NCBI GenBank assembly: GCA_029582155.1
Contig: CM055901.1
Location: 50,721,206-50,785,205, forward strand
Direction: 5' to 3'
DNA from: Panopea generosa
Taxonomy: Eukaryota; Mollusca; Bivalvia; Adapedonta; Hiatellidae
Length of the DNA stretch: 64,000 nucleotides
The notes under the pieces are model-generated. The model was given only the letters and a program-made list of their open reading frames with translations. It did not search any database and had not been told where the DNA came from. Positions 1-12,164 of the stretch are shown in pieces. How positions within the stretch are numbered: position 1 is the stretch's first letter; each line of letters opens with the position of its first letter. A program made the position numbers and the translations under genes.

Positions 1-293
1 CATATTTGGTTATTTTGTGAAGGACAGAGAGATTGGTTGACTGATGAAAGAATGGACAAGTTTATCGTTATCTGGTTATTTTGATTGGTTGACTGATGAA
101 AGAATGGACAAGTTTATCGTTATCTGGTTATTTTGATTGGTTGACTGATGAAAGAATGGACAAGTTTATACATATATGGTTATCTTGATTGGTTGACTGA
201 TGAAAGAATGGACAAGTTAATCCATATATGGTTATTTTGATTGGTTGACTGATGAAAGAATGGACAAGTTTATCTATACATGTATATGGTTAT
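1..293. repeat. 52-bp minisatellite, about 5 copies
   Basis: The unit starts GATTGGTTGACTGATGAAAG and recurs at about 31, 83, 135, 187 and 239, ending in a variable TATCTGGTTATTTT-type segment. Copies are nearly identical over the first 35 bases. It lies downstream of the last visible exon of the minus-strand gene, so it is probably intronic. The array probably continues left of the window. Confidence 0.85.
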
Positions 294-304
294 TTAGTAA
301 ATGC

Positions 305-478
305 TTATTTATTTTAGCTTGACTGAAGTAAGTCAAAAGCTTATAACAACTTGCTTTTGAGTCCCTTTCCTTGGTAAAAATTAGTATTAAAGTGTTATTA
401 TTGATAGGCTACCAGGGATCGAACCCTAAACCTCTACTATGAGCAGCCATAATCTATGCACTCACTTTGTCCAGATTA
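305..478 (-). repeat. tRNA-derived SINE-like element
   Basis: Read on the minus strand, the right part holds a B-box-like GGGTTCGATCCC near 420, inside a degenerate tRNA-like segment. The left part (CTTGCTTTTGAGTCCCTTTC and TTTATTTTAGCTTGA) matches cores seen again near 11.9 kb, 26.1 kb and 41.5 kb in this window. The tRNA fold is too poor for a functional tRNA. No target-site duplication was identified. Confidence 0.5.
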
Positions 479-718
479 TATGGTTATTTTACTACAACAA
501 AACTATTTTAAAAGCACATCTAAGTTCCATACAGTTAAAATAACAATTTAAAGACTTGATCTATATACAGCAGTTTCCAAGAAAAAGAAACAAAATGCAG
601 ATGGCAAAGAAGAAGAGCTATAGATGAAACTGATTAAGTTATATATGTTTGAAGTATAAGCAGTTACTATGTATGCATGTTAAAGCAAGAGTTGGCAAAA
701 ATCAAAATCTGAGTTTAC

Positions 719-940
719 CAGTGGAATATCACTATTCTCAACTGGCCACAATTTTGATGCTTCCAAGTCCACCGGACGTAGACCTCTTTTCTCTGGTGTT
801 TGTGGCCTCGGCAACCTTGGAGGTTGTGACCTTGATGCTTTCTCCAATGACAACTGAAGATTGTTATCAATTAGATTATGTTTTCCAGGATACGGAGGTT
901 GGCCATAGGATGGTCTCTCCGGTAAACGGCGGTGAAGAGC
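719..940 (-). CDS. CSPP1: CSPP1-like exon (most 3' exon in window), 74 codons
   Basis: On the minus strand the exon follows an acceptor TTTACCCAG and ends at a donor GTAAACTC; it is 222 bp, phase 0 at both ends. The translation begins ALHRRLPERPSYGQ and is rich in Pro, Arg and Ser, with a PPRLPRPQTPEKRG stretch (residues 40-53) and an end VENSDIPL. This looks like a disordered, basic Pro-rich linker, unlike the helical modules of the upstream exons. There is no stop codon in the exon, so the protein continues into exons left of the window. Other frames of this segment are also open over part of its length, but only this frame joins the phase-0 series. Confidence 0.72.
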
Positions 941-2282
941 CTGGGTAAATCGAAGTTAGTCGTGAATAAAATAGTTGGAAAAAACAAGTTACTTTTAAGT
1001 TGTTTTAAAAAGTGCAGACGGATTATAATAAAGCATTTACTATAATACACTATAAAAAATAAATGCAAAACAAGAAAACCGTAATGGGCCTCACAAATGT
1101 GCTCACCTTGACACCATAAAAAGGTAAGTTTTGATGACAAATCATTTTTTTCACACTGTGACCTTGAAATTATGTATTTATTACTAGAATTGATAAATCA
1201 AAGTAAAGCTGGCATACCAAAACTCTTAACCCACCCACCCCAGTTATTTTTTTTTTTCCAGGGAGCATGCCCCCAGACCCCGCTACAACTGTGACTACAC
1301 TTCATTTTCAGTCAAGCTATGCTCCTGTTTATTGTACTTTATATAGGGATATAGAATATATATATTTTAACTAACCCCTGTGAGTGAAGATGTTTGACAT
1401 ATCTAGCAGTATAAGTAAATTTCTATAAAACTATAACCAACAACAAGGTGAGTATAATATTATTCCTCCAATAGTTAAGCTAAGAAACGCTGTTGTTCAA
1501 AAGAAGGAATTTAAGTTCAGAAGAAGTTAAGCTAGAAATGTGTCATTGGAACACAGATACCCTTGATTTCTCCTTGTACTTTGATAACAATTTTAGTCGA
1601 TGTGGAGTACTTAATTCTTTTCACTTACACAACACTTGAATGTGAAAGAAGTTAAAGAAAATGAGCTGAAATTCTTTCTCTATTTTTAGAAGCAGCAACC
1701 TTGACCCAAGTGACCTAAAAAGCAATTCTTGGCTCATTTTACTATGAGCAGTCTCCCATCAAAGTTCATCTAAATACATTAAAGGGAACAAAACTAAGTG
1801 ATCAGAAACCAATTTTCTATCTGTTGTTATAGCAACGATAAACATGAAAAGCAATCCTAATATTCCTCTCATTAAGCTTAGCCTAACAACTGTTCATCTT
1901 TGATATACAGTTAATTTGTTTGCAATGAAATCTGTAATGAGGAATTCTTGAGTATAATTAACAAGGTTCAAATTCCTGCTTTGGCCCTTTCTTCATTGTA
2001 CCGTATGTATAAATAGATGTATGGATACGTCAAATATCTAAACTCCAGATTTTAGATAAAACAAGAAACTCATTTAATTCATATCCGCCACTCAAAATGG
2101 CCATGGAATGAACAAAAAAACACATTGACCGTGAATGTGGACACTGAATTATAATGCCCGGGACATAAAAAATATTGTCATGTTAAAAAAAAACAAAGTG
2201 TGAAATAAAGAATTAAGTGAAAAGAACAAAGGGTCACAACTCAATAAAAAAATTAGTCAATCAAAAGACAAAAACCACAGTG

Positions 2283-2522
2283 GGTCCTCCGTGGCTGAGT
2301 GGTCTAAGGTGCCATCTCAAGATCACTTACCTCTCACTGCTAAGGTCGTAGGTTCGAGTCCCGCTCACTCCAAAAACTTTATGTGAGAAAGTTTCCATTT
2401 ACTTGCGAAAGGACAGTGGTTCTACTCAGTCTGAGGTCTTCCCTCCACCAGTAAATCTGGATATGCCATATGTTACCTGAAATGTGTTGAAAATGGCATT
2501 AAACCCCATTAAAAAAACAAAC
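2283..2522 (+). repeat. tRNA-Leu/Ser-type SINE
   Basis: The 5' head has an A box TGGCTGAGTGG at 2292-2302 and a B box GGTTCGAGTCC at 2351-2361, the RNA polymerase III promoter arrangement of tRNA-derived SINEs. The body (CAAAAACTTTATGTGAGAAA onward) and the tail (GGCATTAAACCCCATTAAAA, then AAACAAACAAA) follow. The acceptor-stem halves do not pair, so it is not a working tRNA gene. A diverged second copy lies at 37237-37440. Confidence 0.8.
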
Positions 2523-2539
2523 AAAAAAACAAACACAGA

Positions 2540-2830
2540 CCACAGACTCATGCTCAGATCATGTATCTGCTGTAAAGCAAGTTTCATTTGAATCGACTCA
2601 AAACTGGGGCAGAAATAGTGTCTGGAAAGTTGTTGGCCTAAAATGTGGTGTAAAATTTAAGTTAAAAGGAAAAAAGGGCCATAAAAATGAATTAGACACC
2701 AAGACTACAGGCTCATGTTCTACCTGCTGTATAGCAAGTTTCATTTCAATCAGGTCATAACTGTGGGAACAATTGCGCCGCAAGGTTGTTTATCAAAAAT
2801 GTGATGGATAGATAGACAAACAGTCATTTC
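2540..2830. repeat. Two diverged copies of a ~140-bp dispersed repeat
   Basis: The segment around 2575-2660 (CAAGTTTCATTTGAATCGACTC then TGTTGGCC) is repeated around 2720-2800 (CAAGTTTCATTTCAATCAGGTC then GGTTGTTTATC). Both copies share an upstream CTCATG-containing leader and end before a GATAGATAGAC run. The type of element is unknown; it does not look like coding DNA. Confidence 0.5.
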
Positions 2831-3971
2831 AATTTCCTCCAATTTTGTTTGAATGTGGAGGATAATAATTTTTTTAAAATGAAAAGCCAGCACAGCCAGA
2901 GCATTCAACTCTATCATGTGACCTTGTTTGATCATCTTAGTGACCATTATAATTATGTGTTTGTAGAAATTGCTATAATTATGTGAAAAACAATATGTGA
3001 AAAGCGATAGTGAAAGAAACATTTAACCAGCTGAATGTATCTCTTATTTAAGGTTTATGGTAAATTAAAGGATATAACTCATTTTCACTGTATTTCAATA
3101 AAAAAAGCTGTTGTTGAACACCATTTCTGGATTAACGGAGAGATGGACAGGGATAACACCTCATTCCTTCCCAACTCCCTTGTTTTCACAAATGGTGGAG
3201 CATAAAAGTCTATGGTATGTTTTCTATCTATAAGCATAATATTTCTATCTACTATGTACATAATTGAGACAAGCAATTTATGTGACATTGTCGTTATGTG
3301 GTACATGCTGTGAAATACAATTTGAAGCAGTATCTCTAATATACAATAAGGGAGTGCACTCTATAAGCTCTGTGGTTTAGACAAAGGGGTTACCAGGGGA
3401 AATTCAGGATTCTCATTGGCTCTTTTATTGCCATGTCTGGAGGACTCAGATTCTAGGGATAACGGACTCCTGGCTGGTCTCCCTTCATTCCAGTAACTTG
3501 GTGTTTCTCTGGCCTGCTATAAGATGGCAGCATATATAAGTATATATATATCCCTCAATTGTCTTATTTACACAAGTTATCTTTCTTTGCTCATTTAGTA
3601 AAATTTCAAATTGGAGTTATTAAAAGTTGTATCATAACTATTGTTAGTTGTGTATTCATGCCAGGGATTAAGAAAGATCGTAAAATCTGTTATTTACGCT
3701 TATCTATATTGTTATTTTCGTTAATAAAAGGTGTTGTTAAAATCCATAGATGAGTGAAGTATCATGCAGTCAAAGAAAAAAATTAAATTGACCTTTCATT
3801 TAAAAAGATAAAAAAACATGCTATAAAATTTGAAATATTGTAAGTGATATTTACAAAAAAATAAAAGAAGCAATGAAGAAAGTAAAGATGCTTAACACAG
3901 ATCAAGTTTGTATGAGAGCTTTATAAGAAGCATATCCATCTATACTAACACTAGGACTCTGACCTTCACCT

Positions 3972-4212
3972 TTAACCCTTTACTTCATATAGACGCCTTT
4001 GGACACCTCTAATTTAGATGCCTTTGGACACCTTATATAGAAGGCTTTTGAATTATTGAGTGAATTATGTTTATATTAACTGACAGAGTGAAAAACAGTG
4101 CAGGAAGTGTTCAGAATGCTCATTACGAGCAATCTAAACTCTTCCTGCACTGTTTTCAAAGGTCTTCTGTGATTGGTGCGGGAAAACACGTATCTATGGA
4201 GTAAAGAGTTAA
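3972..4212. mobile_element. TTAA-flanked MITE (piggyBac-like), copy 1
   Basis: The element is bounded by TTAA at both ends, with terminal inverted repeats CCCTTTACTTCATATAGACG (left) and, on the opposite strand at the right end, CTCTTTACTCCATAGATACG. The interior has a hairpin with 12-bp arms CAGTGCAGGAAG and CTTCCTGCACTG (4098-4154). TTAA target duplication with CCCTTT termini is typical of piggyBac-family non-autonomous elements. A second copy is at 40130-40369. It has no coding capacity. Confidence 0.8.
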
Positions 4213-4403
4213 CAAAATTAATTTATTGATAAAAATTACACAAATTGATAATGAAAGATCTGACTACAATGCCATAAAAATATCCAGAAATATCATCTAT
4301 GTTTCTTAAATAAAAAAAGAAAAATTAGTTTTGGGTTGGGTTGACACAATCATGGAGAAATCTAATTTAAATGACTCCACTAAGGTTGACACTCTACACT
4401 AAC

Positions 4404-4553
4404 CTCATCTCTTTGTCGGCTACTTGGTCCTGCGGGAGGCTTACTGGCCAGGTACTGGGACTGTTGGGGTTGTGATCCCCCTACATTGTTCCTGTTAAAT
4501 ACCGACATCTCTGGCTCTTGTCTGGCACGTAAAAACATATGTTCTTGTTGTTG
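4404..4553 (-). CDS. CSPP1: CSPP1-like exon, 50 codons
   Basis: The acceptor is TTTCTAG and the donor GTTAGTG; 150 bp, phase 0 at both ends. The translation starts QQQEHMFLRARQEPEMS and continues into a Gln/Ser/Pro-rich part (GGSQPQQSQYLASKPPAGPS), ending RQRDE. The first 16 residues continue the helix that ends the previous exon (RKYRNELLK), and the rest reads as a flexible linker. The low-complexity Q and P content suggests a disordered region. It is assigned to the gene by frame, splice sites and composition. Confidence 0.72.
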
Positions 4554-7500
4554 CTAGAAAATAATAAATCCGAAAGTGAGAAATAGCGAGTTGATATCAG
4601 TATGTTTTATTAATCAGATATTATCTATTTAATTTCCTATATATGTCTTCCACAGTTTATTTTGTTTTTAATATAACTGGCAATGTAAAGAGCTGTTTAC
4701 TTTTGAAAGTAGTAGAATAGGACAACCATGTAGTCTTATGATACATGCTTTAATATAGCAATGCAAACTTGGTGACCTTATATCTTATTATATTAAAAAT
4801 TTATAAAAGGATTAAAAGTTTTAATAGCAAAATATGAAGGGGAACCAGAAAGTTCATACACTTTTGCCATAATTTATTTATATATAATTTACAGTGCACA
4901 ATAGTATTATTGTATTTAAAATCATTTTATATAGGACAAATTTTGAAAATTTTGAGTAAGACTGTACAACAAACAAAGAGCAGAACTTTATGGAACTGTG
5001 ATAAATCCATTGTCCATTGTCAAGTGCCCCGACATAAAGTTGTTTCAAACAAAATGCCATATCGTAACATCTTAATGTTGGCATCATTTTAAAATGTACA
5101 TTATAATGGTGATATATCATTAAAAGATGTGAAAAAGCATAGTTTTATGTTACAGTACACCTTGATTTTTTTATTTAAAAATAGAAGCTGTTTTGGCAAC
5201 GCTACACGTGTTTGAATAGTACAAATAGAAAAAAAAGCAAAAACTGCCTCGACTGCGTAACTAGATGTTTCCATAGTTACAATAGAATATAAAATAAAGA
5301 GGGAAAATTAGCAAAATTTTGCAAAATTACTGCAAATATATAGTGGCAGATGCTCCCAGATATTTATTAAAAAATATAATGGTAAATTAAAAAGTAATGG
5401 CAAAAGTCTGCAAACTTTCTGATCCCCCCTCATATGTAATAAAATGCATCAAGAAAACAGATGAAGATCCATCAAGAAAACAGACAAAGATGTTTTTTTC
5501 TAAAGTATTTATTTAAGCAGCTTCTAAATCTGTCTATCTACAGATAAATTTCCTATTTTAAGATCTACAGTAAATAGAGAAAACCGTGAAAAAAATACTT
5601 GTACTAAAGAAAGGAGTGTCCTAAATCGCTCACCACATTTAGAAAAGACTAAAGTTGAATGCAATTTACGTAATATGCCGTCTGCAGCAAATGCATTGTA
5701 ATGAAGATATGTACAAGTACATAAAACATGATGCAGATCAACATCAAACACACTATAGCACCAGTCTTGCTCTGTTTACTCATATCATATGTCAATTCTG
5801 CGGAAGTATTTACAGGGCACTCATTAATCTTAGCCAATATTTTTGGGCGTTTAAACAACTTCTCCATTCAGCTTTTTGTGAATATGATATGATGCCATTT
5901 TAGTAATGTATTGGTTTATCCGCAGTAATATCAATATTTACGCTTGGACCCTGGAACGTAATTTATGGTTATACACAGAATATTCATGAACACACAATAC
6001 AAAACTTTCACAATTATTAGTTTGACATGACAAGCTTTATAAACCCAATACACTATTTAGAAACTACATCATTCTATTTTTAGATGGAACCTACCATAAA
6101 AGGGATGACAGCACATTCATCTGTTACATAAATTATATAATACTAAAGTGTTACCTATACTGGACGAGTCTAACTATAAATAGAATTATGAAGTTTAACA
6201 ATAGCGTATTCAGATTGGGTTTATAATTTAAAATACATTTTTTTTCCACATCAGTAATTTTCAAAAGACCATGTAAGTCATCATGTTTGTGTCTGCATGG
6301 GAACTAAATGGCCAGACAGGTTCTGGATATCCTCAATTTTGTCTAGATCCAACGAAAATCACATAACTCATATGATGCATACAATTTGTGAATGCCTGAT
6401 TGGTCAATAAAATATTGACAACAAGCAGAACGATGATGGACACAGAGTAATCACAAATGCCCACCTCGGGCCAGGTGGACTAAAATATAGTTATACAAAA
6501 GCAAACTTATACCACTAATGATATATCAGCAACTAAATAATTTTTGCATAACTTTCCTATAGCATCAACCTGGCACTTCTATCTATGAATTATTTAAAAA
6601 AAATATTCCACTCCTTCAACCTGATTTAAATACCACATTCCCTCTATAAAAACCAAGATGCTAGTTTATAAATGTAGTCTTTAAAAACTTCATTACACGT
6701 ACCAGAGACATATGAAATTAATTCTCTGCATGTAAGCCTTAAATGACAAACACAACTCAAGTCCTGCAAGACATAATTCTTATTATAAGCAATAGTGGAA
6801 TACAGCCTCTTTGAGGGATCACATAAAGGGCAATAACTAGCTTATTTTATAAATGCATTACCTGCCCTTGTTTCCTACATATCATTACTATCTTTGTGAA
6901 AGTAAAATAACTAAAACAATTTTTTGAGAACTAGGTGACACATGTTTTGCAGTATGAGTTTTAGATAGCCTAGTCTTACAGGAATTGAAGCACACAATGT
7001 GGGTCCTTGGACAGAACCATGTTATAAAAAACAAAAACTGACTGAATTGTTTATATAGGACAGTTTAATCACAATTACCCTCTTGAGGCATGTTTCTTGT
7101 GAGTACTGCTAGGTTATCCCCCTTGTTATTTTTATAATATAATAATTTATAGTTGAGAATATAATGTATCACTTTAAAATCAATAAACACATTAAAGCAT
7201 TTTTATGAATTCTGTCATAACATATTAAAATCCTTTCATTTTTTTACTTCAAATGTTTGATTTTGAAGGATAATACATAATATGTTCGCCTTGTTTTCAT
7301 AACTTTTATCATTTCTATCATTTGAAATAAACACCATTTTCATACTAGATGCCAAAGGTCTACAATGTTAGGTCGTCTGAGATCGAATATTGTCCCACAA
7401 TGGAGAACATTTGTGGCATATTATATAGAGAGGACACGAAATTGTGTAGCTTATAATTTCTGACCTTAAATCTGTAAGTAAGACTTTGAACTACAGACTA

Positions 7501-9030
7501 GAGTCTTACACAATTGTTTGTCTCGTTATAATAAGTATTTGTGCCATGTTATTTCAAAATTCCTCTATATATGAGAAAATATTTCCCAGACAAGATCAGA
7601 TGGATGTACATACACCGAACTGTCATTGTGACGACTCACCGCAAGCTCACCACAAGCGGGCTTGACAAGAAACCAACTTTTATAACAAACTCTTTAAAAA
7701 ATCTTCAATCTACCAAACTCCAAACACCACTTTACTGCAGGAGGCAATGATGAATTGTTTAAGACCGTTTCATCAGCTCAATTTATTTTTCAGAAAAAGC
7801 TCAAAAAAAATTTGTTTTTTTTTCAGTCATTTTATCTTAGCTTTGTTGAAAAATGACATTCAGAGAAATCCTTTACTGAAATAATTGCTTTATTTTACTT
7901 GCAGAGTGCCCCCTTTCACTATGTGAGTGGAAAATTGTATTTTACTTGCAGAGTGCCCCCTTTCACTATGTGAGTGGAAAATTGTAACTTTTGTATCATT
8001 GTTATTTAAAAGGCAATATCTACAAGTATTCAAAAAAGATTTTCAGTCAAGCAATACTGGGGATTTTTTTTTTTGGTCAAAATTTGACATTGCTATTTCA
8101 ACCTTTCCTTTATATTCTAATTTTTAAGTAAATAAGACCAACTTGCAATATGCATAAATGTTTATCACCCAATGCTGTACTTTTTCATATAAGAACAGCT
8201 GATTTGTTTGTGGGCTTTCACCACCTATTTTCGACCGTATTTCTATTATATATAACAGATGTCAGCATCACTATTACTGGAAACTGCTGGGTAGATAACC
8301 ACTGTACAAGACACAACTCATCTATGCATATCACTGCCTACTCCCCTATATATATTTTGCCGTGGGTGTTTGGACATGGCTGTGGAATTAAGCCCCATGA
8401 CCAATCATCACAAAGACTCATGATGACTTACCAGGAATTCAAACTCACGACCCCTGGATTTACAGTCAAATGTGTTGCATGCTAAGTTAGATGGGCCCCG
8501 ATGTTGTATGTTGCTTTGACCCCTCTGTGAAATGACCCAGGGATCAAATTATCATATAATAAAATGACCCAGCATACAAGAACAGAGACATTTTTAATAC
8601 CATTCAGTTCAGTTGTACAAGTTTGGACAGAAACTATCAAAAGAGATTATAAAGCCAATATGAATTTAATTCAATTGGGAGAGCATGCATATTTGTAATT
8701 TAAATTAACCAGCAAGCGGTGGCACATCAAATGTGGGATTATCTGCCAGTAGTCACTTCTAGAAGTAAAAATTGGCATGTCAAGTCATTTAAAGGATGCT
8801 GTTAATCAGCCAAGTCTTTTAAAGGCAACATGCCATGTGGCATGTGACATGCAATATGTGACATTGCTTCTTAGGGAAATCTAACTTTTCTTGAACACAA
8901 AAAAAAAATATAACAATCATTTTCCTTGGCTTCTCAGAACAGCACTACCAATCAAACACTATCTAGCAAATTTACAAGACTGGTTATGTGAATACTGTGA
9001 AAGCGCTATGCAGAATAATCACTTTCAAAC
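4554..9030 (-). other. Intron with SINE fragment and short duplication
   Basis: This 4477-bp AT-rich intron holds a 47-bp direct duplication at about 7892-7985 (TTTTACTTGCAGAGTGCCCC occurs twice) and a tRNA-headed SINE at about 8280-8505 on the minus strand. Several short open frames at 4.9-5.1 kb and 5.5-5.9 kb overlap on opposite strands, without splice context or recognisable composition. I take them as chance ORFs. Confidence 0.55.
8280..8505 (-). repeat. tRNA-headed SINE, Asp-like family (diverged)
   Basis: On the minus strand the sequence begins with a degenerate tRNA-like head including GACTGTAAATCCAGGGGTCG and GAGTTTGAATTCC near 8430-8500, matching the head of the SINEs at 24910, 40846 and 46413. 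A GTGATGATTGGTCATGGGG segment follows. The body then differs from the other three, so this is either another subfamily or a chimeric copy. Confidence 0.55.
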
Positions 9031-9213
9031 CTTTAACAATTCATTTCGATATTTCCTTTGATTTTCAACCCGCTCTCTCTCTATCTCTATGTACGATTTT
9101 TTAGTTAGGTCCTCGAAAGGCCCAATGGCAGTGTATTGGTTTTTGCTTGGTGATGATGAGTCTCTCTGCGGTTTTGCTTTTAAATCTTTTCGAAATATAT
9201 CCTTGCTTTCCTT
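9031..9213 (-). CDS. CSPP1: CSPP1-like exon with one full helical module, 61 codons
   Basis: The acceptor is CTGCAAACAG and the donor is GTTTGA, a weaker donor than its neighbours; 183 bp, phase 0 at both ends. The translation opens KESKDIFRKDLKAK, passes a Ser-rich SSSPSKNQY linker, then TAIGPFEDLTKKSY, and ends in the charged helix EIERERVENQRKYRNELLK. This Gly-Pro-Phe-Glu, Tyr and Arg/Glu helix order repeats the module found in the 34-, 27-, 19- and 13-kb exons. A CT-rich run in the DNA (9070-9096) encodes the IEIERER part. Confidence 0.76.
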
Positions 9214-10279
9214 CTGTTTGCAGTAAAAGCAGAAGAAATAAATGGTTATTTAATATTCTTTTAAATTTGTGTTGGAAATATAAAAGTTTACATGATGTAA
9301 AACAAAACTTAGCATGAGTTGCTGGATCTTGTGGTTGTTGAAGTAGTAACTATTACAGAATTTTAAAATAAAGAAGATCAATTAATAGTTAGAAAAGACC
9401 GCCCAACAACAGGCAGCAGAACTGTTACATCATTTACAAAGTGTTCAAGATGGAAAAAATATCTGATCCATTACATGTTGTGACTGGGAGAGAAGTTTAG
9501 AAATATAAAGGGCAGGTAAACATAAAGAGAAAACATTAGCATGAAGATCAATATTGGTAAAACACATTATAAACAAAAAAAGTTTTTTTACAATACCAGA
9601 GAGTATCAATTAATGAAGAGCGAACAAAACAAAATATTTATTATATATCAATCATGAATACATCTTCATTTCTGCAGGTTTCTACAGTGTTATATGATGT
9701 TTCCATACCATTTCCTAATCATAAAACATTTAAGATGTCAAACTACGCTGAGCTTTCAAATGGGATACTTCCTAGTATGCACACAGCGAAAGTTTGTTTT
9801 TTTTGTAAAACATTATCATAAATAACTATTGGATATGGCAACAGTGTGTAATGTATTTTTAATACATTCTACTGAAAAATGATCAAACATCTTCTTCTCT
9901 TCTTCGTTTTTGTAATTGTTATTAAAAAATAAAATAAAGGTATATAATAAAAGGTTTATTACTGGACTAACTTTATACAATTACCTATATCATTTCCCAT
10001 GGACGTGTCAGATCAGTTTATCATATGCAAGGCTTTGCCTCTTGTGCGAATAATTGATCTAACATATACACACATATTAGAGGTAAACATATAAAGTAAA
10101 TATAGTAATAATCCATATTTATTTAATTAAAATAAGAATTCTTATCTAAACTCTAGTTAATAACCATCAACTATTCAAAAGTAACGTTTTGTTTATTATG
10201 CTATTACTTTTTAGCTGTTCATGATGATTATAATTAGTAATATCACTTTCTACAGTGTGTAAATTGTAAATAAGTAGTA

Positions 10280-10832
10280 ACTAGAGCTATCACTGAAGGT
10301 GATGAATACCCCCGAACGCTGCCATGACAGAAAATGGTTTACCATTGTATGAAGTTTTATTAAATTATATCCAATAGTTTTAAAGTTATGCTCCAGACAA
10401 AAACCAGTACTTTAAAAGTAATGCTCCGGACAAGGGAAATATATCAAAGGGCAATAACTCTGTAATTAGCAAGAATAGAGTTATGTTTCTTGTACACTGC
10501 ACTTCCTCTCATTATATTCTACCATTGTATGAAGCTTGATGAAATTCCATCCGGTACTTTTCAAGTTATGCTCCGGACAAGAAAAAATACCAAAGGGCAA
10601 TAACTCTGTAATTAGCAAGAAGAGAGTTATGTTTCTTGTACACTGCACTTCCTCTCATTATATTCTACCATTGTATGACGTTTGATGAAATTCCATCCAG
10701 TACTTTTCAAGTGATGCTCCGGACAAGGAAAATTGCAACGGACAGACCGACCGACAGACTGACAGACCGACAGACCGACCACATGGTGCCCTCAAACTTT
10801 GTTTGTCGGGGGTATAACAACATTTAAAAAGA
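10280..10832 (+). repeat. Bivalve-type dispersed repeat with internal tandem units
   Basis: The element starts near CTAGAGCTATCACTGAAGGT and ends with a GACAGACCGACC run (10740-10782) and TTTGTCGGGGGTATAACAAC (10800-10820). In between, a unit of about 126 bp (ACCATTGTATGAAG, AAATTCCATCC, CAAGTTATGCTCCGGACAAG, AAAGGGCAATAACTCTGTAA) is present about three times with divergence. This start/end pattern is widespread in bivalve genomes. Short open frames on both strands here are not genes. Confidence 0.75.
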
Positions 10833-11030
10833 TTAAAATTTAATAAACTAATCAAGGACATTCAAACATCTTTTCTTTTTACATAATTGCCACATTACAA
10901 AATTGCACCATTTAGCTTTATTTGAAACACTGATCATTAATTCAAATTTCTGTTATTTGCTGATGAACTTTTGACTAAAATATATAAGAGACTTCTACAG
11001 TTCCGCTACAAGCTAGCAATCTATCCTCAC

Positions 11031-11162
11031 CTCACGCATGTAATTATTTACATCCTTTGGAGAACCCACTAGAGGGCGCTCACCATCTCTGTAATTTATG
11101 TGAAGTGGCGATTGGTCCGCAATTTGATCCCAAGCTCGATATTTAAGTTGCTCCCTTTTTTG
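11031..11162 (-). CDS. CSPP1: CSPP1-like exon, 44 codons
   Basis: The acceptor is TGATTTGTAG and the donor GTGAGGATAG; 132 bp, phase 0 at both ends. It starts QKREQLKYRAWDQIADQ, directly continuing the helix KKKEYKQMLDK of the previous exon. A polar linker (SPLHINYRDGERPLVGSP) follows, and the exon ends VNNYMRE, which runs into KESKDIF of the next exon. It lacks the Gly-x-Tyr entry of a complete module and reads as the second half of the preceding module plus a linker. Confidence 0.74.
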
Positions 11163-11899
11163 CTACAAATCAGTGACCATTGCATATTTATACGTATTAA
11201 TACTAGCCATAAATATATATATAAACCTGTCTTCTCTTGATCAAATTAGACACTAGGAATGATTGGGCATCATTGAATTATATTTGTTAATTTTCTGGCA
11301 ATGCTTAATGCACAAATTTTGGTCAAATCCTTAAATTTTGCAAATAAGTAATACCTGGTACATGCACAATATCAAATGATAATATCAATGTTTTGAAGAT
11401 CAAGATGTCTCACTTCTGAGCAATGAATGAAAACTATTTGTTTTGTAAAATTATCTGCAGAAAAAACTCACTAAAAATGTGCCTGTTGGCATGAATGCCC
11501 CTGCTTTGCTCTGACCATATTGCAGCAATGGCATTTGCCATTTGTACAGTGACTATAGTATAACTACAGAGATGACAATATGCATAACAAAAAAATTAAA
11601 CTTAAACTAACAGGCAAGTTTGACCATGATCAGCTGATAAGTACTAACAAGATTTAACTAAGCTAAAAGTCAATGAAGCACAACACTATAATGATAAGAA
11701 CAACTGGATTAATATTCCCTAACAAGTTTGGTAAAAATCAGATGAAAAGTTTATAAGGAAGAGTGCTCACAAGTTTTTCAATTAAAAAAGGGCCAAAACT
11801 ATGCCAAAAGTTTAAGGAATGCAATAACAATATGTATATCTGGATTTCATACTAAAGAACAGAATGTAACATGTTACTTTGGTTATTCCCAAAGCATGA

Positions 11900-12040
11900 T
11901 ATTTACATTTATACTAATTTATTTTAGCTCAATTGCGATAAAAGCTCAGAGCTTATATGAACCGCTCTTGAGTCCGTTTCTGGGTAGAACCAGTACTGAG
12001 TGTTGTTTTATGAGAGGCATCGGGTTGATCAGGGGATGGA
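11900..12040 (+). repeat. SINE core fragment
   Basis: The segment TTATTTTAGCTCAATTGCGA followed by GAGTCCGTTTCTGGGTAGAACC and GTACTGAGTGTTG matches cores near 305-380, 17580, 22630 and 41490-41560 in this window. It lies immediately 5' of the 48-bp minisatellite. No tRNA-like head is clear in this copy. Confidence 0.45.
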
Positions 12041-12164
12041 AGTCACAAAGTTTGGTATTGAAAGAACCCAAAGATTGGCCAAGATTCAATGAACCCAAAT
12101 TTGATATTGAAAGAATCCTAAGTATAGCATTGGATGAAACCAGGAACTGATACTGAAAGACAGA

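Larger units (their letters stand above)
941..4403 (-). other. Intron of the CSPP1-like gene
   Basis: This intron is 3463 bp between the 4404-4553 exon and the 719-940 exon. It holds a SINE at about 2283-2522, a two-copy dispersed repeat at about 2540-2830 and a TTAA MITE at 3972-4212. A short segment near 1255-1280 (GGGAGCATGCCCCCAGACCCC-like, GC-rich in an AT-rich setting) is probably the end of another dispersed element. The rest is AT-rich sequence with no coding signal that I can support. Confidence 0.6.

Noticed and set aside
2286-2372. tRNA-Leu/Ser gene
   Set aside because: Acceptor-stem halves do not pair and the SINE body follows.
5524-5903. Overlapping open frames on both strands
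   Set aside because: Short, unsupported by splice sites, composition or similarity; typical of chance in AT-rich DNA.
8150-8485. 111-codon plus-strand frame
   Set aside because: Its second half is the reverse complement of a tRNA-headed SINE and its first half has no recognisable features.
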